The notes under the pieces: model-generated
Told to the model about the DNA's origin: nothing
Databases searched by the model: none
What the model saw: only the letters and a program-made list of their open reading frames with translations
NCBI RefSeq assembly: GCF_020616515.1
Contig: NZ_CP085135.1
Location: 2,852,001-2,916,000 of the forward strand
From: Mesorhizobium sp. PAMC28654
Lineage (GTDB): Bacteria; Pseudomonadota; Alphaproteobacteria; Rhizobiales; Rhizobiaceae
Reading direction: 5' to 3'
DNA length: 64,000 bases
Translations under genes and position numbers: made by a program
Shown: positions 1 to 7,275 of the stretch, piece after piece
Position numbering within the stretch: the stretch's first letter is position 1
How the letters are laid out: every line of letters starts with the position of its first letter

Positions 1-516
1 GATCGCCTTTTCGGCGGCGTCGATGTCATCAAAGCCGACTTGGTCGAAACCTTCGACCTTTGGGCCGAAGCCTTCGAGATATTTGTACTGGCCGCCGGCC
101 GCGATGGTCGCCAGTGTGCGGCCGTGGAAGGCGCCTTCGAAGGTGATGACGCGGAAGCGCTCGGGATGCCCCTTGACGAATTGATAGCGCCGCGCCGTCT
201 TGATGGCGCATTCCAGCGCCTCGGCGCCGGAATTGGTGAAGAACACCTTGTCGGCGAAGGTGGCCTCGGCCAGCCGCTCGCCCAGCCTGCTCTGTCCGGG
301 GATCTCATAGAGATTGGAGACGTGCCAGAGCTTGGCGGCCTGCTCGGTGAGGGCCGCGACCAGATGCGGATGGCCGTGGCCCAGCGAATTCACGGCGATG
401 CCGCCAGCGAAATCGAGATATCGCTCACCCGTGTCGGTGATCAGCCAAGTGCCCTCCCCTCGGTCAAAAGCCAGGGGAGCGCGAGCAAAGGTCTCGAAAA
501 GCGCCGAACCGCTCAT
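1..516 (-). CDS. argD: Acetylornithine aminotransferase, N-terminal part (runs off the window)
   Basis: Transfers the delta-amino group of N-acetylornithine in arginine biosynthesis; a cytoplasmic PLP enzyme of aminotransferase class III. Only the first 172 residues are present. Visible family signatures are the [13 protein letters not shown] segment (residues 38-50), the phosphate-binding NSGAEA turn (95-100) and FHGRT (130-134). The PLP lysine lies beyond the window edge. The ATG at 516 is preceded by GGAG at good spacing. A terminator-like hairpin lies about 27 nt upstream in the leader. The argD call over other class III aminotransferases rests on recognition of the N-terminus and is fairly secure. 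Confidence 0.88.
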   Translation of the reverse strand, partial: MSGSALFETFARAPLAFDRGEGTWLITDTGERYLDFAGGIAVNSLGHGHPHLVAALTEQAAKLWHVSNLYEIPGQSRLGERLAEATFADKVFFTNSGAEALECAIKTARRYQFVKGHPERFRVITFEGAFHGRTLATIAAGGQYKYLEGFGPKVEGFDQVGFDDIDAAEKAI

Positions 517-872
517 TATATGCGTCTCCGGAACCGGAAAATCAAAAAAGCCGCCAAAGCGGCGGCCTTTGCGGCTTATGGTGTTTTTCGGTCATGAAGT
601 CAACGAAAACGTCGCGTATGGCGCGCGACAAGCCCTCCAGCAGGACGCCGGCTCATAAGCGGCCGGGCAAGTTGGGGAAAACCGAAAAAACCGATTCGTG
701 TTGCACTTGGGACTCTTGTCACCGAGTCAGCGCATAAGGTAGTTGTAGACGAGAAATAACTAGATTTCGTGCGGCGGACCTAATCACTAGATATATGTGG
801 TGTCTGCCCCAGCAGTGGTGCTGGGTCGGGAAGGGATTCCGATTGCCGCACGCTTAGCAGGAGCGCGGTCTC
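517..872. promoter_or_regulatory. argD/gcrA divergent region with a cluster of GANTC sites
   Basis: This 356-bp gap contains no gene that I can support. It holds the argD leader hairpin and the gcrA promoter side. Four GANTC sites, the target of the CcrM methyltransferase, occur at 693-697, 711-715, 724-728 and 835-839, three of them within 36 bp. A small hairpin (CCCAGCA/TGCTGGG, 808-825) lies in the likely gcrA leader. GcrA is known to act at methylated GANTC promoters, so autoregulation is plausible but inferred. Confidence 0.5.
544..577 (-). terminator. Intrinsic-terminator-like hairpin in the argD leader
   Basis: Read on the minus strand, AAGCCGCAAAG pairs with CTTTG-GCGGCTT (one bulge) around a 7-nt loop and is followed at once by a T run (A run at 544-549 on the plus strand). 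It lies about 27 nt before the argD start. No minus-strand gene lies upstream within view (gcrA is on the plus strand), so it does not obviously end another gene. It may attenuate argD or end a short leader RNA. Confidence 0.6.
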
Positions 873-1394
873 ATGAACTGGACTGACGAGCGGGTAGAAC
901 TTCTTAGAAAACTCTGGTCGGAGGGTCTGAGCGCCAGCCAGATCGCCGCCCAGCTCGGTGGCGTCAGCCGCAATGCGGTCATCGGCAAGGTGCATCGCTT
1001 GAAGCTGTCGGGCCGGGGCCGCGCGACCGCCACCCCGGCGCGGCAGAAGAAGGCCGTGCAGGGATCGACGGTGCAGAAATCGGTGGCACGCCCGGCAAGT
1101 GCCGTGCGCCATGTCACCACGTCGATCGGCGCAACCGCGCTGCAGACGCAGTTCGACGCCGAACCTGTGGCACGCCACTACATCCGGCCAGTCGCGGAGA
1201 ACGTCGTGGTGCCGATCTCCCGGCATCTGCAGCTCGTCGAACTGACGGAACGTACCTGCAAATGGCCGAACGGCGATCCGCTATCGGAAGATTTTCACTT
1301 CTGCGGCAACGACGCGGCCGAAACCGGCCCCTATTGCAAATATCATGCGCGCCTTGCATTCCAGCCCGCCTCGGAGCGCCGGCGCAGCCGCTGA
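873..1394 (+). CDS. gcrA: GcrA cell-cycle regulator
   Basis: GcrA is an alphaproteobacterial transcription factor that binds sigma-70 and activates promoters carrying CcrM-methylated GANTC sites. The 173-residue product starts with the characteristic MNWTDERVELLRKLW, followed by a helix-turn-helix (about residues 1-45). A charged linker leads to the C-terminal sigma-binding region (about 125-165) with TCKWPNGDP and the FCGND...YCKYH cysteine/histidine pattern. AGGAG precedes the ATG. The gene is monocistronic: the next genes are convergent, and a heptamer repeat starts 2 nt after the stop, then a strong terminator. Confidence 0.95.
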   Translation: MNWTDERVELLRKLWSEGLSASQIAAQLGGVSRNAVIGKVHRLKLSGRGRATATPARQKKAVQGSTVQKSVARPASAVRHVTTSIGATALQTQFDAEPVARHYIRPVAENVVVPISRHLQLVELTERTCKWPNGDPLSEDFHFCGNDAAETGPYCKYHARLAFQPASERRRSR

Positions 1395-1395
1395 G

Positions 1396-1444
1396 CGAAT
1401 AACGAATAACGAATAACGAATAACGAATAACGAATAACGAATAG
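1396..1444. repeat. Heptanucleotide tandem repeat, 7 copies of CGAATAA
   Basis: Six perfect CGAATAA units and a final CGAATAG run head to tail from 1396 to 1444, starting directly after the gcrA stop codon and ending at the base of the terminator stem. Such arrays change copy number by slippage, so this is a candidate variable-number locus. Being untranslated, it could only affect transcript ends or mRNA stability. Confidence 0.95.
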
Positions 1445-1483
1445 AAGCGGCCTGGCTCCTTGCGAAAGAGCCAGGCCGCTTTT
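1445..1483. terminator. Bidirectional terminator between gcrA and phoU
   Basis: A perfect 14-bp stem (AAGCGGCCTGGCTC, 1445-1458; GAGCCAGGCCGCTT, 1468-1481) with a 9-nt loop has T residues after it on the plus strand and, on the minus strand, a TT/CTA tail. It lies between convergent gcrA and phoU and probably serves both. Confidence 0.85.
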
Positions 1484-1540
1484 GATTTGACCGCAGCCCG
1501 CCATCCGGCCTGTTTGTTGACGCCGACAGTCCGTGGCCGT

Positions 1541-2266
1541 TCAATTCACCGGCAATGTTCCAGAAACGCTGATCTTGTCGGTCTTGTCGCCTTTCGGGCG
1601 GTCGGCCGGCATCTGTTCGCCGGTGACGATGTAATAGATCGTCTCGGCAATGTTGGTGGCGTGATCACCGATCCGCTCGATGTTCTTGGCGCAGAACAGG
1701 AGATGCGTGCAGGGCGTGATGTTGCGCGGGTCTTCCATCATATAGGTCAGCAACTCGCGAAACAGCGATGTGTACATCGCATCGATCTGATCGTCGCGAT
1801 CACGCACGAAACTGATCTTCTCGATGGAGCGTGAGGCGTAGACGTCGAGCACTTCCTTCAGCTGTGTCAGCGCCAGGTTGGCCAAGGCCTCGAGACCACG
1901 AAACAGGCTGGTCGGCTGACGTCCGTCCGTGACCGCGCCCACACGTTTGGCAACGTTCTTGCCCAGGTCACCGACGCGTTCGAGGTCGGCCGAGATACGA
2001 ATGGCGCCGACGATCTCTCGCAGGTCCGTCGCCATGGGCTGCCGCTTGGCGATGATGATGATCGCCTTGTCGTCGATCTCGCGCTGCCCCTCGTCGAGAA
2101 CGACATCATCGCGAATGACTTTCTGGGCGAGCCCCGGATCGGCGTTGACAAGCGCCGTGATCGCCTGTTCGACCATGCGTTCGGCATGGCCGCCCATCGC
2201 GGCGATGCGCTTTGAAAGATATTTCAGCTCCTCGTCATAGGCGCTCATGATGTGTACGGATTGCAT
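1541..2266 (-). CDS. phoU: Phosphate signalling protein PhoU
   Basis: PhoU is a cytoplasmic negative modulator that links the Pst phosphate transporter to PhoR and represses the Pho regulon when phosphate is plentiful. The 241-residue all-helical protein shows two PhoU repeats (about residues 22-105 and 125-215). Both carry the metal-binding-type signatures: ISADLERVGDLGKNVAKR in the first and CAKNIERIGDHATNIAE in the second. ATG 2266 is used, and a second ATG at 2248 is possible. It follows phoR in the same direction after 111 bp. The usual pstSCAB and phoB partners are not in the window. Confidence 0.95.
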   Translation of the reverse strand: MQSVHIMSAYDEELKYLSKRIAAMGGHAERMVEQAITALVNADPGLAQKVIRDDVVLDEGQREIDDKAIIIIAKRQPMATDLREIVGAIRISADLERVGDLGKNVAKRVGAVTDGRQPTSLFRGLEALANLALTQLKEVLDVYASRSIEKISFVRDRDDQIDAMYTSLFRELLTYMMEDPRNITPCTHLLFCAKNIERIGDHATNIAETIYYIVTGEQMPADRPKGDKTDKISVSGTLPVN

Positions 2267-2377
2267 GGGCCAATGCCTTCCCGGATTTTTATGGTTGAGT
2301 CGTTCCCTTGAATCCCTGCTGATACGCTAGCGCGATGACAGAAAAAAGAAACGACCTGTTGGGAAGATAGTGCGGCG

Positions 2378-3640
2378 TCAGCGAGCCGGCAAATGAACCA
2401 AGAAGGCCGCGCCCTTGCCGACCTCGGACTTTATCGAAAGCCTGGCGTTGTGGCGCGTCAGTATGTGCTTGACGATGGACAGACCGAGACCTGTGCCTTT
2501 CTGGGTGCGGCTCGTCTCGACATCGACGCGGTAGAAGCGCTCGGTGATACGCGGGATGTGCTCCTCGGGAATGCCGGGCCCGAAATCCCTGATGGTCACA
2601 TCGATGCCGGGTTCCGACTTGTCGCCGTCGCGCGCCATCGACACCACGACGCGTCCCCCTGACTGTCCGTACTTGCAGGCATTCTCCAGCAGGTTTTCGA
2701 AAACCTGGAACAGCTCGTCGCGATCCCCCGGGACATTGATCGGCCCTTCGGCGAAGTCGCGCTCGATGGCGACACCATTGTCCCTGGCCATCGGCCCAAG
2801 GGAATCGATGACGCTTTCGATCGTCTGGCGAAGATCGACTTCCGTTCCCGGCTTCAGGTAGGGCTTCATCTCCAGCCGCGACAGCGACAGCAGGTCGTCG
2901 ATCAGGCGTGCCATGCGGCCGGTCTGGTTCTGCATGATCTGCAGGAACTGCTCGCGGGCCGCCGGATCGTTACGGGCCGGGCCGCGCAGCGTTTCGATGA
3001 AGCCGGCAATCGAGGCGAGCGGGGTGCGCAACTCATGGCTGGCGTTGGCGATGAAATCGGCGCGCATCCGGTCGATCCGCCGTGCCTCGCTCTGGTCCTT
3101 GAACACCAGCACATAAAGATCGGTGCCATGGCCAACCGAGGAAGCGCTGACCCTGTAGGCGCGCTCGACCGGCAGCTTTTCAGTGTAGTCGACCGCATCG
3201 GAGGCAACCGTGCCCGACAGGATGCTGTCCAGCAAAGCCTGCATTTCCGGCGCCCGGAATTTCAATGACAACGACAGGCCTGGCGCTATGCCACCGAAGG
3301 CCGCGAAAGCCGCCGCGTTAGCATGGACGATCGTCGCGGTTCGATCAAAGATGATCAGCGGGTCGGCAACGGCCGCCGCAAGATACTCGCCTGACAGCCG
3401 TTGCAATCCGCTTGCCTCGATCGCCGCCGCGCGTTCCGCCGACTGCCGCCCGATACCAGTCGGAAGCATCACTGCTCCAAACAGCATGGCGAGCGCCAGA
3501 AGCAGCACATAGGCGGACATGCCGGCGAAGACGTAAACGATTACAATGGCCACGACGCCAGCCGCAAGCAGCCAGCGGCTGTTCCAGAGCCGGTCAGCGA
3601 TGGCGCGCGCCGTGCTTCGCTCCTCTTCCATGTCAGCCAT
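2378..3640 (-). CDS. phoR: Phosphate regulon sensor histidine kinase PhoR
   Basis: A membrane histidine kinase expected to phosphorylate PhoB under phosphate limitation. Of 420 residues, two transmembrane helices (about 23-40 and 42-62) form a membrane anchor without a periplasmic sensor domain. A PAS domain follows (about 80-180), then HisKA with phospho-acceptor His202 in ASHELRTPLAS. The HATPase_c domain has the N box NLLENACKYG (316-325), G1 DFGPGIPEEH (352-361), F box ERFYR (367-371) and G2 GTGLGLSIVK (382-391). The frame stays open far upstream across ppk2, but the match begins at the ATG at 3640, so the start is placed there. It diverges from ppk2. Confidence 0.92.
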   Translation of the reverse strand: MADMEEERSTARAIADRLWNSRWLLAAGVVAIVIVYVFAGMSAYVLLLALAMLFGAVMLPTGIGRQSAERAAAIEASGLQRLSGEYLAAAVADPLIIFDRTATIVHANAAAFAAFGGIAPGLSLSLKFRAPEMQALLDSILSGTVASDAVDYTEKLPVERAYRVSASSVGHGTDLYVLVFKDQSEARRIDRMRADFIANASHELRTPLASIAGFIETLRGPARNDPAAREQFLQIMQNQTGRMARLIDDLLSLSRLEMKPYLKPGTEVDLRQTIESVIDSLGPMARDNGVAIERDFAEGPINVPGDRDELFQVFENLLENACKYGQSGGRVVVSMARDGDKSEPGIDVTIRDFGPGIPEEHIPRITERFYRVDVETSRTQKGTGLGLSIVKHILTRHNARLSIKSEVGKGAAFLVHLPAR

Positions 3641-3751
3641 TCGCGCGCCCCATGCCTCGCACCCTGTCGGCCGATCGGTTGGAAACTTCCCGCTGGACCG
3701 ATATGGAGGCTCCCAATAGCATGAGTCCGGAAGCTGGAAAGGTTCGTCTCG

Positions 3752-4660
3752 ATGAAAAAAGCCACGGAAACTCCCCCAGCGCCCGCATCGGGTCCGCTCA
3801 AGATCCGGATCGATGGCAAGGAACGGGAGTTCGACATCGAAAACCCCACGCTTCCGGACTGGGTCGAAGACAACAAGCTGACGGCCGGTGGCTTTCCCTA
3901 CGACAAGAAAATGAAGAGCGACGAGTATGACCAGACGCTCGAGCAGTTGCAGATCGAACTGGTGAAGGCGCAGGCCTGGCTGCAAAAGACCGGCAAGCGG
4001 GTCATGACGCTGTTCGAGGGGCGCGACGCCGCCGGCAAGGGCGGCACGATCTTCGTGCTGCACGAATACATGAATCCTCGCACCGGGCGCAATGTGGCGC
4101 TGACCAAGCCGACCGAGACGGAACGCGGGCAATGGTATTTCCAGCGCTATGTCGAACATTTCCCGACGGCCGGCGAGTTCGTCACCTTCGACCGCTCCTG
4201 GTACAACCGCGCCGGCGTCGAGCCGGTCATGGGTTTCTGCACGCCCGAGCAGCACGAGCAGTTTCTGGAAGAGACGCCGCATTTCGAACGGATGGTCTGC
4301 AACGAGGGTATCCATTTCTTCAAGTTCTGGCTGAACATCGGCCAGGAAACGCAGCTCGAACGGTTTCACGACCGCCGCTGGAGCCCGTTGAAGAGCTGGA
4401 AGTTCTCGCCGATCGACATTGCCGGCATCACGAAATGGGATGACTACACCAAGGCGCGCGATCTCATGATCGAGCGCACGCACAAGGAATTCGCGCCCTG
4501 GATCATCGTGCGCGCCAACGACAAGCGTCGCGCCCGGCTGGCCGCCATCCGGCACGTGCTTCTGGCACTTCCTTATGAAGGCCGTGATCTCGAAGTCATC
4601 GGCAAGGAAGACAAGAAGATCATCGGCGAAGGGCCGTCGTTCCTGTCAAAACAAGGTTGA
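3752..4660 (+). CDS. ppk2: Polyphosphate kinase 2 (PPK2)
   Basis: PPK2 reversibly transfers phosphate between polyphosphate and nucleotides, usually running towards GTP/ATP formation from polyphosphate. The 302-residue product has the P-loop GRDAAGKGG (90-98), the Walker B region [13 protein letters not shown] (145-157) and a basic lid segment [17 protein letters not shown] near the C-terminus, all typical of one-domain class I PPK2. AAAGG precedes the ATG. It diverges from phoR with a 111-bp gap. Placement beside phoR/phoU suggests coordination of polyphosphate use with phosphate status; I found no clear Pho box. Confidence 0.93.
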   Translation: MKKATETPPAPASGPLKIRIDGKEREFDIENPTLPDWVEDNKLTAGGFPYDKKMKSDEYDQTLEQLQIELVKAQAWLQKTGKRVMTLFEGRDAAGKGGTIFVLHEYMNPRTGRNVALTKPTETERGQWYFQRYVEHFPTAGEFVTFDRSWYNRAGVEPVMGFCTPEQHEQFLEETPHFERMVCNEGIHFFKFWLNIGQETQLERFHDRRWSPLKSWKFSPIDIAGITKWDDYTKARDLMIERTHKEFAPWIIVRANDKRRARLAAIRHVLLALPYEGRDLEVIGKEDKKIIGEGPSFLSKQG

Positions 4661-4665
4661 AACCG

Positions 4666-4709
4666 TGCGCCGCGCATCCGGAAGGACGCGCGGCGCAATT
4701 TCTTTTGTT
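4666..4709 (+). terminator. Terminator after ppk2
   Basis: A perfect 10-bp GC-rich stem (TGCGCCGCGC, 4666-4675; GCGCGGCGCA, 4688-4697) is followed by a T-rich tract ATTTCTTTTGTTT. It starts 5 nt after the ppk2 stop codon. Confidence 0.85.
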
Positions 4710-4710
4710 T

Positions 4711-4780
4711 GAGCATGATCTCTGGACAAACGGGGACCGTTTGTCCGAGAAAACCGGTTCCACTTTTGGAGATCATGCTC
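4711..4780. repeat. RIME-like palindromic repeat, GAGCATGATC type
   Basis: Outer arms GAGCATGATCT (4711-4721) and AGATCATGCTC (4770-4780) enclose a second perfect dyad, GGACAAACGG/CCGTTTGTCC, and the core AAAACCGGTTCC. The nested cloverleaf resembles the intergenic mosaic palindromes of rhizobia. It sits between the ends of convergent ppk2 and the isomerase-like gene. Related cores occur near 8672, 43394 and 50676. Confidence 0.85.
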
Positions 4781-4785
4781 TGACC

Positions 4786-5553
4786 TCATGCCGCCAGCCG
4801 GGCTATCCGCTGCAACCGCCGCAACGTCGTGTCGTCCTGCAGCGCCTGCTGGAACAGCGAAATCTCGCGATCGATGCGATCGCAGAGCACGCCCGTATCT
4901 CCCTTGAGCAAACCGCGCGTCTGCAGCAGCGCGGCGACCGGCTTCTTGGCAAGCTGGCGCGCCCTGGCAAGGGCCGCCTCCTCGACACTTCCCTCCGCCA
5001 CGATCTCCGCGACAAGTCCGAGCGCCCTTGCATCTTCCGCACCGAGCGTATCGCCCAGGCAGAAGAAGCGGAAAGCGCCGGCATAGCCGAGCTTCTGTGG
5101 CGCCAGGATGCTGGTCGCGGCGTCCGGCACCAGTCCGAAGTCGACGAATGGCACCCGGAACGTGCTTTTGCCCGACGCGATCACCATGTCGCAATGAAAC
5201 AGGATGGTGCAGCCGACACCGACGGCGTCGCCATCGACACAGGCAAGGATCGGCTTGGGGAACGTCGCCAGCATGCGAAACAAGTCGGTGACGGCCGCGA
5301 TCAGCCGTTGATGCTTGGTGGCGTCCAGGAATTCGGAGAAGTCGCCGCCAAGGCAGAAGCAGCCGGCCAGGCCGCGCAGCACCACGACGCGCACGTCATC
5401 GTCATCGGCGGCCTCGTGGAAGGTCCTTGCCAGGCTCTCGTAGGCCCGCCTGTCCAGCACTGGCCGACCGTCATCCGACGATACGGTGACGATCAGCGCA
5501 TGGCCGCGCAATTCCGGTTGGGGATGGATGCCCATGGTTGTCTCCGTTCTCAT
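4786..5553 (-). CDS. Enoyl-CoA isomerase-like crotonase coupled to luxI
   Basis: A 255-residue crotonase-fold protein. The oxyanion-hole loop GCFCLGGDFSEF (64-75) is present. Both glutamates of true enoyl-CoA hydratases are replaced: the first is Thr in GVGCTILFHCD (112-122) and the second is lost in TFRVPF (131-136). Instead the stretch FGLVPDAATS (139-148) matches the ECI2/PECI isomerase pattern GxxPEGCSS, with Asp144 at the catalytic Glu position. It may therefore isomerise an unsaturated acyl-CoA, or bind without classic catalysis. Its ATG overlaps the luxI stop (ATGA, 4 nt), so it is translationally coupled to the AHL synthase and may shape the acyl chain of the signal. That role is inferred. 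Confidence 0.85.
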   Translation of the reverse strand: MRTETTMGIHPQPELRGHALIVTVSSDDGRPVLDRRAYESLARTFHEAADDDDVRVVVLRGLAGCFCLGGDFSEFLDATKHQRLIAAVTDLFRMLATFPKPILACVDGDAVGVGCTILFHCDMVIASGKSTFRVPFVDFGLVPDAATSILAPQKLGYAGAFRFFCLGDTLGAEDARALGLVAEIVAEGSVEEAALARARQLAKKPVAALLQTRGLLKGDTGVLCDRIDREISLFQQALQDDTTLRRLQRIARLAA

Positions 5554-6188
5554 GACGCCCGCCTTTGCCCGAGCATGTCGGGATATCCCCTGGCCAGCAC
5601 GGGTGCGAAATGGTTGCGGCGGGAGCGCACGACATCAAGCGTATGTTCCGTGAAGGTCAGCAGGGTAGCGACGACCTGCTGGTTGCCATAGGTGCGCTGG
5701 TAGCCAAGCGGCGTCGCCAGGAAATGCAGTTGCAGCGCGCGCAAGACCCACATCGGCTCGAACTCGATGATCACCTGATTGACGTTCCGCTTCAGCCCCC
5801 ACTCGACGAAGCCGGCGATAAGCTCGGTGCCTACCGTGGACACACCTCGTCGGCCGTCGCGGAAACCGGGAGCGACCGCATAGCGGGTCAACTCGTAGAT
5901 GTTCGGCCCGGAAGGTGGCGTTCCTTCATAGAGATCCATCAGCACATCGGTCAGAAGATGCGGTCGCGTCGTTGGCAACATCCGTTGATAGCCAGCGACT
6001 TCGTCGCCTCTTATGACGATCTGATGGACTGCCTCATCATGATCGAACTGGTCGATTTCGAGCCCGTCTGGGCGCCTCAGATCATCCCACCCCATCTCCT
6101 CGACGAAGACCTGGTGGCGTAAGCGATGAACGGCCTCCCAAAGATCGGGACGTTCCATCAATTCCTGGGTTGTAAGGGCAAAAAGCAT
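5550..6188 (-). CDS. LuxI-family acyl-homoserine-lactone synthase
   Basis: Makes an N-acyl-homoserine lactone from S-adenosylmethionine and an acyl carrier (ACP or CoA). The 212-residue product keeps the family's invariant residues: Arg24, Phe28 and Trp34 in RLRHQVFVEEMGW, Asp46 and Asp49, Arg69 in GYQRM, Glu99 and Arg102 in YELTR. AGGAG precedes the ATG. It lies 96 bp downstream of luxR in the same direction, with a perfect palindrome at 6241-6254 in the gap. It ends in a 4-nt overlap with the isomerase-like gene. The chain length made cannot be read from sequence. Confidence 0.96.
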   Translation of the reverse strand: MLFALTTQELMERPDLWEAVHRLRHQVFVEEMGWDDLRRPDGLEIDQFDHDEAVHQIVIRGDEVAGYQRMLPTTRPHLLTDVLMDLYEGTPPSGPNIYELTRYAVAPGFRDGRRGVSTVGTELIAGFVEWGLKRNVNQVIIEFEPMWVLRALQLHFLATPLGYQRTYGNQQVVATLLTFTEHTLDVVRSRRNHFAPVLARGYPDMLGQRRAS

Positions 6189-6238
6189 CTGCCGTCTCCT
6201 GTGTTCAGAGGAAGATACGGCCGGGCTTTCCCGAGAAA

Positions 6239-6256
6239 ATTACGTGATCACGTAGG
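6239..6256 (-). promoter_or_regulatory. Candidate lux box upstream of luxI
   Basis: A perfect 14-bp palindrome TACGTGATCACGTA (6241-6254) sits about 53-66 nt before the luxI start, the usual distance for a LuxR site overlapping the -35 region. Its dyad size and placement between luxR and luxI support an autoinduction operator. The LuxR binding itself is inferred. Confidence 0.7.
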
Positions 6257-6284
6257 CAAGAATTTCTAGGCCGGCACGGCCGAC

Positions 6285-7016
6285 CTAACTAATGTAGCCG
6301 CGCCTTATCGCTTCCGCGACTGCCTGCACCCGGTTGACGGCACCGAGTTTGCCTTTGGCGTTAAGAAGGTGTTTCTCGGACGTGTGTTCCGAGATGCCGA
6401 GGATTTGCGAAATCTCCCATTCGGACTTGCCGACGGCAGCCCATTGCAGGCATTCGCGCTCGCGCGGTGTCAATTCGATGTGGTCGATGGTCTTGTTCGC
6501 CATCGTGTGAAGCTGCATGGCGCGGCCGACCGCGTAGGTCGAGACCAGCGACACCAGACCGAACTCATCGGCCGACAGTTCCACGGCTTCGCCGCCAAGC
6601 GACACCATGACAATCTGGCCATCGAGTGTGATCAGCGGGAAGGCCAGCCCGTCACGCAGCTTGAATTCGCCGGCGTCGCCCATCACTTCGCCGCTGCCTT
6701 TGTCGACGCGAACGCCCCGCGCGGCCTCCCGCCACTGGAACGGCGCCTGCAACTGCTTCATGTGGCTGACGACGGGGTCATGATCGACATAGTTGCGCGA
6801 CACGTAGCGCTCAAGCCATTCTCCAGGCCAATCGCAAAGCAGCACATGCTGCTTTTGCTGGCCGGTCGGTGTGCCTGGCTGGGGAACGGTTCCAGCCATC
6901 AGCGCGGTCAAGCCGAAATCCGACGTTATGCCAAGCAGCTTTTCGCAAACCGCCGCCGCGGTGCTCGCGTGCTGCAGCTGGTCGATAAATTCCAGCGTCC
7001 GATCGAACTGACCCAT
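6285..7016 (-). CDS. LuxR-family AHL-responsive transcriptional regulator
   Basis: The 243-residue protein has an N-terminal autoinducer-binding domain (about 15-165) with the conserved ligand-pocket pattern CDWPGEWLERYVSRNYVDHDPVV (split over residues about 61-83: Trp, Tyr, Asp, Pro) and FQWREA, then GLAFPL. A C-terminal LuxR-type helix-turn-helix follows (about 178-240; LTPRERECLQWAAVGKSEWE). It is the evident receptor for the adjacent luxI product and probably binds the palindrome at 6241-6254. The gene lies upstream of luxI in the same orientation. Its upstream 250 bp shows no second lux-box-like dyad that I could find. Confidence 0.95.
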   Translation of the reverse strand: MGQFDRTLEFIDQLQHASTAAAVCEKLLGITSDFGLTALMAGTVPQPGTPTGQQKQHVLLCDWPGEWLERYVSRNYVDHDPVVSHMKQLQAPFQWREAARGVRVDKGSGEVMGDAGEFKLRDGLAFPLITLDGQIVMVSLGGEAVELSADEFGLVSLVSTYAVGRAMQLHTMANKTIDHIELTPRERECLQWAAVGKSEWEISQILGISEHTSEKHLLNAKGKLGAVNRVQAVAEAIRRGYIS

Positions 7017-7275
7017 CGCAACATCAACCCCATGTTGCCTTCCGCATTGAGGTCAATGGCCCATGCATAGCTGGATTCGCCACCAACCCCGGATTGCAAA
7101 ATGCTTTACCATTTTGTTGTCGCTGATGACCCTGATCCCCCATCAAGGCAACCGCAGCTATTTGCAAACCTGCTAAATCATATCCCTAAATCGGCGCGTT
7201 GAAATCAAAAACCGTTGTGCCTGCGGCATTTTCGTACGAAAAGCCGGTACAGGCAGGGGTGGTCGGAGCTTGGTC

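Noticed and set aside
1396..1444. CRISPR-like array
   Set aside because: The 7-bp units are directly adjacent with no spacers; it is a simple tandem repeat.
3641..4555. N-terminal extension of phoR by about 305 residues on the minus strand
   Set aside because: It lies entirely antisense to ppk2 and the spacer, has no family resemblance, and PhoR homology begins at the ATG at 3640.
4786..5553. Ordinary enoyl-CoA hydratase
   Set aside because: Both catalytic glutamates of hydratases are absent; the pattern fits the isomerase-type crotonase group better.
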